Below, one piece after another: positions 59,696 through 64,000 of a stretch of 64,000 bases of DNA (within the stretch, counting starts at the first letter, position 1; the number at the start of each line of letters is the position of its first letter). Where the stretch lies: assembly GCF_001436275.1 (NCBI RefSeq), contig NZ_AZEH01000037.1, positions 22,171 to 86,170 on the forward strand. The letters are read 5' to 3'. Source of the stretch: Liquorilactobacillus oeni DSM 19972 (lineage in GTDB: Bacteria; Bacillota; Bacilli; Lactobacillales; Lactobacillaceae). A program made the position numbers and the translations under genes. The notes below the pieces were generated by a model, which did not search any database, had not been told where the DNA came from, and worked only from the letters and a program-made list of their open reading frames with translations.

Positions 59696-60292
59696 ATGAA
59701 AAGAATAATTATTGCTACTAAGAATGAGGGTAAGGCAAGAGAGTTCAAAACTTTCTTCGAACCTCGGGGATTTACAGTTAAAACACTTAATGATTTAAAA
59801 AAAGTTCCTGAAATTGTTGAAAACGGGACAACCTTTGCTGAAAATGCCTATATTAAAGCGAGCACGTTGACAGCTCTTTTGAATGAAACGGTACTTGCAG
59901 ATGATTCAGGATTGCTGGTTGACGCGCTGCAGGGAGCTCCTGGAATATATTCTGCTCGTTATGCGGGTGATCATGATGAAGCCGCAAATAATGCAAAACT
60001 ACTCAAAGAATTGAAGGGAATTCCTTTAGCTGAAAGAACAGCAAGATTCCATACATCTTTGGTAGTTACTGGTGTGGATAAGAAAGCGCTGGAAGTGACA
60101 GGAGAAGTAACAGGTAATATTCTTGAAGTTCCTCGTGGAGTCGATGGTTTTGGATACGATCCGCTTTTTTATGTACCGGAACTAAAAAAAACCTTTGCCC
60201 AGTTAACACCGGCTGAAAAAAATAGAATCAGTCATCGGGGAAGAGCACTCGCAGTTTTGAATGAAAAATTTGATGATTGGTGGAAAAGTTAA
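59696..60292 (+). CDS. rdgB: XTP/dITP diphosphatase (non-canonical purine NTP pyrophosphatase)
   Basis: A 198-residue house-cleaning enzyme that hydrolyses XTP, dITP and ITP to monophosphates. It shows ATKNEGKAREF, ADDSGLLVDALQGAPGIYSARYAG and GFGYDPLFYVPE. In many lactobacilli it is encoded next to murI, or fused to it; no murI is present here. Its stop overlaps the next start (TAATG). Confidence 0.96.
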   Translation: MKRIIIATKNEGKAREFKTFFEPRGFTVKTLNDLKKVPEIVENGTTFAENAYIKASTLTALLNETVLADDSGLLVDALQGAPGIYSARYAGDHDEAANNAKLLKELKGIPLAERTARFHTSLVVTGVDKKALEVTGEVTGNILEVPRGVDGFGYDPLFYVPELKKTFAQLTPAEKNRISHRGRALAVLNEKFDDWWKS

Positions 60293-60828
60293 TGAACGAA
60301 AAGATAAGCAGTTTTTTAGTTGTAAGTGACAGCCATGGTGATCGAGATATTCTAGCTAAATTGGTAGATAAATATCAAGGGAAAGTTACAAAGATGTTTC
60401 ATTGCGGTGATTCAGAGCTTTCACCCGATGATAGTATTTTTGATAATTTTAAGGTTGTCACGGGTAACTGTGATTATGACCCGCGTTTTGAAGAAACACT
60501 TCTTGAAAAGAGCGGGGACGAACTCGTTTTACTGACACATGGGCATCTTTACGGGGTTAATAATGGAATGCAAAGGCTTAGCCTGTTAGCTGAAGAAAAG
60601 GCAGCTACAATTGTTTTATTCGGACATACACACCTTTTAGGGGCTGAATACCGGAAAAACTGTTTGTTTCTTAACCCGGGAAGCATTAGTTTTCCGCGCG
60701 GCACGTACAGTTATCTGGGTGGAACGTATGCATTGATTAAAGTAGGTGCAGATTTCTTTGAAGTTCAATATTATGATCGAAAATGTGTAAAAATTCCAGA
60801 GCTTGCACTGGTCTTTAAACGCATTTAA
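60292..60828 (+). CDS. YfcE-like metallophosphoesterase
   Basis: A 178-residue calcineurin-fold phosphoesterase of the MJ0936/YfcE type. Metal ligands are in VVSDSHGDRD, HCGDSEL, GNCDYD, THGHLYGV and FGHTHLLGAE. Its natural substrate is not known. From the ATG at 60292 it overlaps rdgB by one base, and the pair is conserved in lactobacilli. Confidence 0.92.
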   Translation: MNEKISSFLVVSDSHGDRDILAKLVDKYQGKVTKMFHCGDSELSPDDSIFDNFKVVTGNCDYDPRFEETLLEKSGDELVLLTHGHLYGVNNGMQRLSLLAEEKAATIVLFGHTHLLGAEYRKNCLFLNPGSISFPRGTYSYLGGTYALIKVGADFFEVQYYDRKCVKIPELALVFKRI

Positions 60829-60845
60829 TACTAGGGAAGTGAATT

Positions 60846-61025
60846 ATGAATCCTAGGTTGAAAAAGATGTATATAAAACTCTTAAAGTGGAGCGTCACGA
60901 CTCTTTTCTTCATGATGACAGGCAAATTTGTGCAGATCCCGTTGCTGAATTTTGTTATCATGGGTTGTGTTTCCTACTGTTTGTTTATTTTTTTAGTGTG
61001 CGTATATCTACAGATAAACAGTTAA
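60846..61025 (+). CDS. Small membrane protein, 59 residues
   Basis: A short frame begins with MNPRLKKMYIKLLKW and continues with two hydrophobic stretches (about residues 15-27 and 32-54, ending LVCVYLQINS). AGGGAAGTG lies just before the ATG. It starts 18 bases after the YfcE-like gene, so it probably shares its transcript. I do not recognise a family. Length, ribosome site and membrane character argue for a real gene, though it could be chance. Confidence 0.6.
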   Translation: MNPRLKKMYIKLLKWSVTTLFFMMTGKFVQIPLLNFVIMGCVSYCLFIFLVCVYLQINS

Positions 61026-61032
61026 AGAAGCC

Positions 61033-61060
61033 TTGACATTATTATAGGTCTCTGTATAAT
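61033..61060 (+). promoter_or_regulatory. Consensus promoter of tRNA-Glu
   Basis: TTGACA (61033-61038) and TATAAT (61055-61060) are 16 bases apart, ending 12 bases before the tRNA. Confidence 0.85.
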
Positions 61061-61072
61061 AGTAAGAGTACT

Positions 61073-61145
61073 TGCCCGTTGGTCAAATTGGTTAAGACGT
61101 CGCCCTCTCAAGGCGGAGTTACGGGTTCGATCCCCGTACGGGTGA
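61073..61145 (+). tRNA. tRNA-Glu (anticodon CTC)
   Basis: A cloverleaf is seen with D arm GTC...GAC, anticodon stem TCGCC/GGCGG, loop CTCTCAA (anticodon CTC, reading GAG) and T arm ACGGG-TTCGATC-CCCGT. The acceptor is TGCCCGT with ACGGGTG, so its first two pairs (T1-G72 and G2-T71) are wobbles, which is unusual for tRNA-Glu. No CCA is encoded. A consensus promoter stands just upstream, which suggests it is expressed. Confidence 0.85.
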
Positions 61146-61303
61146 TATCATCGATTTTCAGTGAAATCGTCCATCGTATTATGGGTGGGCTTTTCTTTTT
61201 GGAAAGTGATGAATTAAGCCATTTTTGATAGTGATGTTATTGGAAAACAGCATTGACAAGCTATTGAAAAGGTACTATTATTAAATAGTTGATTTTTTAT
61301 TTT

Positions 61304-61376
61304 TGGGCATTCGCCAAATTGGTAAGGCAGCGGACTCTGAATCCGCAATGTACTGGTTCGAGTCCAGTATGCCCAA
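61304..61376 (+). tRNA. tRNA-Gln (anticodon CTG)
   Basis: The acceptor TGGGCAT pairs with ATGCCCA, with discriminator A. The anticodon stem is GCGGA/TCCGC with loop CTCTGAA (anticodon CTG, reading CAG), and the T arm is CTGGTTCGAGTCCAG. No CCA is encoded. It borders the integrated element and is the probable insertion site. Its first 31 bases plus one upstream base are found again, inverted, at 61506-61538. Confidence 0.92.
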
Positions 61377-61390
61377 TTATACGTTTTGAG

Positions 61391-61436
61391 TACCGTTTAA
61401 TTAAGGCTTATAAAGCCTAATTAGCGGTATTTTTTT
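61391..61436 (+). terminator. Terminator after tRNA-Gln
   Basis: TACCG (61391-61395) and CGGTA (61425-61429) close a stem continued by AATTAAGGCTT with AAGCCTAATTA, followed by seven T. It ends the tRNA transcript and separates it from the element. Confidence 0.9.
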
Positions 61437-61478
61437 GTGTTTTTTATAATCATTCTAAACAGTAACTTTTTAGCAAAA

Positions 61479-61502
61479 GTGAATGTTTTTGTGAATGTTT
61501 TT
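61479..61502. repeat. Two abutting 12-bp direct repeats near the integrase
   Basis: GTGAATGTTTTT occurs twice without a gap (61479-61490 and 61491-61502), between the tRNA terminator and the integrase. Integrases with an N-terminal arm-binding domain bind short direct repeats placed like this near the attachment site, so these are candidate arm-type sites. Confidence 0.55.
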
Positions 61503-61505
61503 TCA

Positions 61506-61538
61506 TCCGCTGCCTTACCAATTTGGCGAATGCCCCAA
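61506..61538 (-). repeat. Inverted copy of the 5' half of tRNA-Gln
   Basis: Read on the minus strand, this 33-base stretch is TTGGGGCATTCGCC then AAATTGGTAAGGCAGCGGA. It equals tRNA-Gln positions 61303-61334 except for one extra G in the first run. The match stops at the base of the anticodon loop. It lies six bases beyond the integrase stop, so the integrase mRNA would carry a sense copy of the tRNA 5' half in its 3' end. Confidence 0.9.
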
Positions 61539-61543
61539 GACTA

Positions 61544-62701
61544 TTAAAAATTTACATAGGCTGAAAATTTGTCTGCAATTTCATTCTTTTGTTTATTAGT
61601 AACAGCAGTGTATATATCTAAAGTGGTTTGAATATCTCTATGTCCCAGTTGTAGTTGAACTTGTTTAACAGAAAGTCCGCTCTCAAAAGCAAGTGTGGCG
61701 TAAGTATGTCTGAATCCATGGGTTGTAATATGCTTCAAGTTGTAATTTTCAGTTACACGTTTTAGCCATAAAGTTGGTTTAACAGGCTGTAGCATAGTAT
61801 TCCTGGTATTTGAAAAAATAAGTTGGCTAGTTGAATAAGAATAACCTAGCTGTTTTAATTTTAAGGATTGACACTTTTTCCATTTTTTCAAAATGTTGAT
61901 AGTCTTAGTGTCAAGAAATACATTTCTGTTACTCTCATAGGTCTTAGGCGTTTGAACATTAATACCATTGACTCCACGGCTTTGTGTTTTTGTGACTGAG
62001 ACTATTTTTTGAGAGAAATTTATATCTTTCCAATAAAGTGCTAAAGCTTCACCTTTTCTTAGACCGCTGAAAGCTAAAAGTCTAAAGAAAGCATAAGCTT
62101 GATAATCGTCTAAATCATAAAGACAGTCTAAGAATTGCTTCAACTCTTCTTTATCGTAATAGTTATTAGTCATTGTTCTAACATTAGTTCTTTTTGGAAT
62201 TAAAATGTTTTCTACTGGATTAAGGCTAATAATGTGTTTTCTTTTGGCAAACTTAAATATCCTTGATACGTTATTAATCCAGACCTTAAATTTGGTATAT
62301 CTCTCATCATACCAGTGATTAACTGCTTTTTGACATAGTACATCAGTAATAGTATTTAACTTTCTATTGCCAAGAATTGGAAGAATATGAAGCTTAAAAA
62401 TCTCTTTTGTTTTTATCCATGTAGACTCTTTAACAGTATTCTGATATAACTTAAACCACTCTAGGTAAACTTGTTTAAACGTGATACTTGAAGTTGTTAC
62501 AGGAGAATTTAGGGACGTTTTAGAGGTGTTTAAGCAACTACTACTTTCTAATTCTAAGACTGCTAATTGTGCTGCCTTCTTCGATTTAAAACCTTGTTTA
62601 GTTTTAACTTTTTGCTTTCCTGTTAACTCATCCCTCCCTACCAAAATCCTAATTTTCCATTTTGTTTGTCCTTTAGAACTATACTTTTTTATGGATGCCA
62701 T
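61544..62701 (-). CDS. Tyrosine recombinase (phage/ICE integrase)
   Basis: A 385-residue integrase. The N-terminal arm-DNA-binding domain (about 1-52) has YSSKGQTKWKIRIL and KSKKAAQLAV. A SAM-like core-binding domain (about 72-165) follows. The catalytic domain carries Arg215 (FSGLRKGEALAL), Lys238, His328 and Arg331 (HGFRHTYATL), His354 (LGHRDIQTT) and the nucleophile Tyr364. It points toward the adjacent tRNA-Gln, as is usual at the left end of an integrated prophage or conjugative element. The ribosome site is AGGAGAT. All catalytic residues are intact, so it may be active. Confidence 0.95.
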   Translation of the reverse strand: MASIKKYSSKGQTKWKIRILVGRDELTGKQKVKTKQGFKSKKAAQLAVLELESSSCLNTSKTSLNSPVTTSSITFKQVYLEWFKLYQNTVKESTWIKTKEIFKLHILPILGNRKLNTITDVLCQKAVNHWYDERYTKFKVWINNVSRIFKFAKRKHIISLNPVENILIPKRTNVRTMTNNYYDKEELKQFLDCLYDLDDYQAYAFFRLLAFSGLRKGEALALYWKDINFSQKIVSVTKTQSRGVNGINVQTPKTYESNRNVFLDTKTINILKKWKKCQSLKLKQLGYSYSTSQLIFSNTRNTMLQPVKPTLWLKRVTENYNLKHITTHGFRHTYATLAFESGLSVKQVQLQLGHRDIQTTLDIYTAVTNKQKNEIADKFSAYVNF

Positions 62702-62808
62702 GTTGATATCTCCTAGTATTAACCGACAAGGAGTTAAGAGAATAATAACACATTTTTTATAAAAAGTTGTATAGTTAATGAGGAAAACAAAAGGAGTGGG
62801 TTACTAAA

Positions 62809-63393
62809 ATGGGGAATAGATTAATCACTAGAAGACTTGTTTCAGGAGTTTTGCTATTGTTGTGGTCATTAGTTGCTTTTCATGGTTCAATGTTCTATCT
62901 GGGTAGTGCAAACTATGAATACATGTTAAAGAATGGTGGTAGGGCCGAAGCCAACATAGCTAATAATAGTGGGATAGCTTTTGTAATTTTAGGGATTTAT
63001 TTAATAGTACTTGGGTTTCTATTTGTTTCTACTTGCAAAAAGAGACCTAGAAAACTGATTGAATATAGTGTAGTTGCTTCTTGGTTTATTGTGACTTTCA
63101 TTATAGGGTTTACTGCCTACCCACAGATTCCAGGTATATTAAAGAATACTATGAGTGTCGCTTTCTTTTTGGTTCTCTTAGGGTTACCTTTTAAACATGG
63201 ATTTAGAAATATGCCTTTTGTTGGTGAAGATAATAAACTTCCTAAAGCTCAGCCGGTACAAGCTGCTAAAACAGCGATTGTAGCACCAACTAGTGAAGGA
63301 ACAGAACTTAGAGACCTTAAGAAACTATTGGATGAAGGAATTATTACACAAGAGGAATTTGAAGCTAAAAAGAAAAAGGTTTTAGGAATTTAG
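62809..63393 (+). CDS. SHOCT-domain membrane protein of the element
   Basis: A 194-residue protein with four predicted membrane helices (about 10-31, 56-75, 84-104 and 114-131), a polar linker, and a C-terminal SHOCT helix pair (LRDLKKLLDEGIITQEEFEAKKKKVL). GGAGTGG precedes the ATG. It diverges from the integrase. In prophages of lactic acid bacteria, small membrane proteins at this place in the lysogeny region often give superinfection exclusion; that role is a guess from context. No exact family is recognised. Confidence 0.8.
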   Translation: MGNRLITRRLVSGVLLLLWSLVAFHGSMFYLGSANYEYMLKNGGRAEANIANNSGIAFVILGIYLIVLGFLFVSTCKKRPRKLIEYSVVASWFIVTFIIGFTAYPQIPGILKNTMSVAFFLVLLGLPFKHGFRNMPFVGEDNKLPKAQPVQAAKTAIVAPTSEGTELRDLKKLLDEGIITQEEFEAKKKKVLGI

Positions 63394-63541
63394 CAAGTAA
63401 GAGAAAACTAGGCAAATAATTGTAAGAGTGCTGATAAGCCTTCTTTTTTTATACATATTATGAAAAACTACCCTTCTGGTTTACCTTCTAACGAACTATA
63501 TTAATAATTAAGTATAACTAGAAAACGTTAAAACACCTTAG

Positions 63542-63597
63542 AAACGCTTATATGGACATATAGGAGTATTGTAGCGTTTACAGTGTTAGAGTATACT
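63542..63597 (+). promoter_or_regulatory. Candidate promoter with inverted repeat before the last gene
   Basis: TTGTAG (63569-63574) and TATACT (63592-63597) are 17 bases apart. AAACGCT (63542-63548) and AGCGTTT (63573-63579) form an inverted repeat, the right arm lying against the -35. A phage-type repressor site is possible. Confidence 0.45.
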
Positions 63598-63619
63598 CAA
63601 CTTGAAAGAAGGTAATAAT

Positions 63620-63865
63620 ATGGACGATGTAACTTTTAAAATACAATTACAAGGAAAAGACTACAGAATATTATCAGCAGATTTATCTGGTCAAAGAAAA
63701 GGAGATAAAGTTAGCATCAAAATTAAAGGAGAAGTAAGTAAGGATATCATTAAACCATGCTCATCTTTTCGTATTGGTAGTAGTAAATATCTGTTTTATG
63801 TAGTAAGTAATGTAGGTAATGGTGAATCTACCTTAGAATTTAACCTAGACGATGGTAATAACTAG
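63620..63865 (+). CDS. Hypothetical 81-residue protein of the element
   Basis: A small protein starting at the ATG at 63620 (MDDVTFKIQLQGKDYRIL), with GAAGG upstream. Alternating hydrophobic residues in FKIQLQGKDYRIL, KVSIKIKGEV and KYLFYVVSNV suggest an all-beta fold. No cysteine pair, signal peptide or catalytic motif is seen; a single Cys is present. It is not recognised. It belongs to the integrated element and probably comes early in its transcript. The last 135 bases of the window hold no feature. Confidence 0.65.
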   Translation: MDDVTFKIQLQGKDYRILSADLSGQRKGDKVSIKIKGEVSKDIIKPCSSFRIGSSKYLFYVVSNVGNGESTLEFNLDDGNN

Positions 63866-64000
63866 TAATTGTTTTCTAAAGGTAGTTATTAGCTTATTAA
63901 GCAATGTTAATATGTATATAGCATAATTATAATTATATTCAAAATGCTCCTATCCTAGTATTTGGTACACAAATACTTAGACGTTTGTGCCATAATAAAA

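Noticed and set aside
61146..61303. Further tRNA or small RNA between tRNA-Glu and tRNA-Gln
   Set aside because: Only weak hairpins (for example GATTT/AAATC) are present, with no cloverleaf.

Overview
The window is a chromosomal segment of a low-GC Gram-positive bacterium of the family Lactobacillaceae. The evidence is the AT-rich composition, strong AGGAGG ribosome sites, frequent TTG and GTG starts, T-box leaders, a dlt operon led by dltX, FabT-controlled type II fatty acid genes, and IreB, ZapA and DUF2187 proteins. A Ligilactobacillus- or Liquorilactobacillus-like genus is my inference from gene order and is not proven. Nearly all of the window is core housekeeping DNA on the + strand. 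Only the last 2.6 kb, beyond a tRNA-Gln, looks acquired. Layout: 1-11.3 kb is purine biosynthesis, with the 3' part of purB, a terminator, then purC-S-Q-L-F-M-N-H-D as one tightly coupled operon from PRPP to IMP. 11.4-15.4 kb holds a PLP aminotransferase facing away from a LysR regulator, a MATE exporter and a DUF2187 protein. 15.4-19.3 kb holds tRNA-Gly(CCC), an Arg T-box with argS, and rny. 19.4-29.3 kb is ymdB-mutS-mutL-ruvA-ruvB-queA-tgt-yajC, covering RNA and DNA maintenance and queuosine. 29.7-39.7 kb is a complete fatty-acid operon, fabZ1-fabT-fabH-acpP-fabD-fabG-fabF-accB-fabZ2-accC-accD-accA-fabI, with FabT-like operators before fabZ1 and before fabT. 39.9-45.6 kb carries zwf, dinB with a LexA-like box, a UPF0173 hydrolase, an NrnA-type DHH phosphoesterase and a DEAD-box helicase. 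45.6-53.6 kb carries an Ala T-box with alaS, ireB-ruvX-DUF1292, zapA-cvpA-mutS2 and trxA. 53.7-58.8 kb has a PspC protein and dltXABCD, which D-alanylates teichoic acids. 58.9-61.0 kb has a 108-bp palindromic repeat, a DUF2507 gene, rdgB, a YfcE-like phosphatase and an unlisted 59-residue membrane protein. tRNA-Glu(CTC) and tRNA-Gln(CTG) follow. The tail, 61.4-64.0 kb, is the start of an integrated element. It has a tyrosine recombinase pointing at tRNA-Gln, two abutting 12-bp direct repeats, an inverted copy of the 5' half of tRNA-Gln, a four-helix SHOCT membrane protein and a small beta-rich protein. The rest of the element lies outside the window. Points most worth following up are the inverted tRNA-Gln half-copy, the dispersed GGGGCTGNGNCAAAA palindromes that recur between operons, a PurF lacking one canonical Fe-S cysteine, the paired FabT-type operators, and an open extension upstream of the PspC gene. 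No CRISPR array, rRNA, insertion sequence or obvious new multi-gene defence system is visible.
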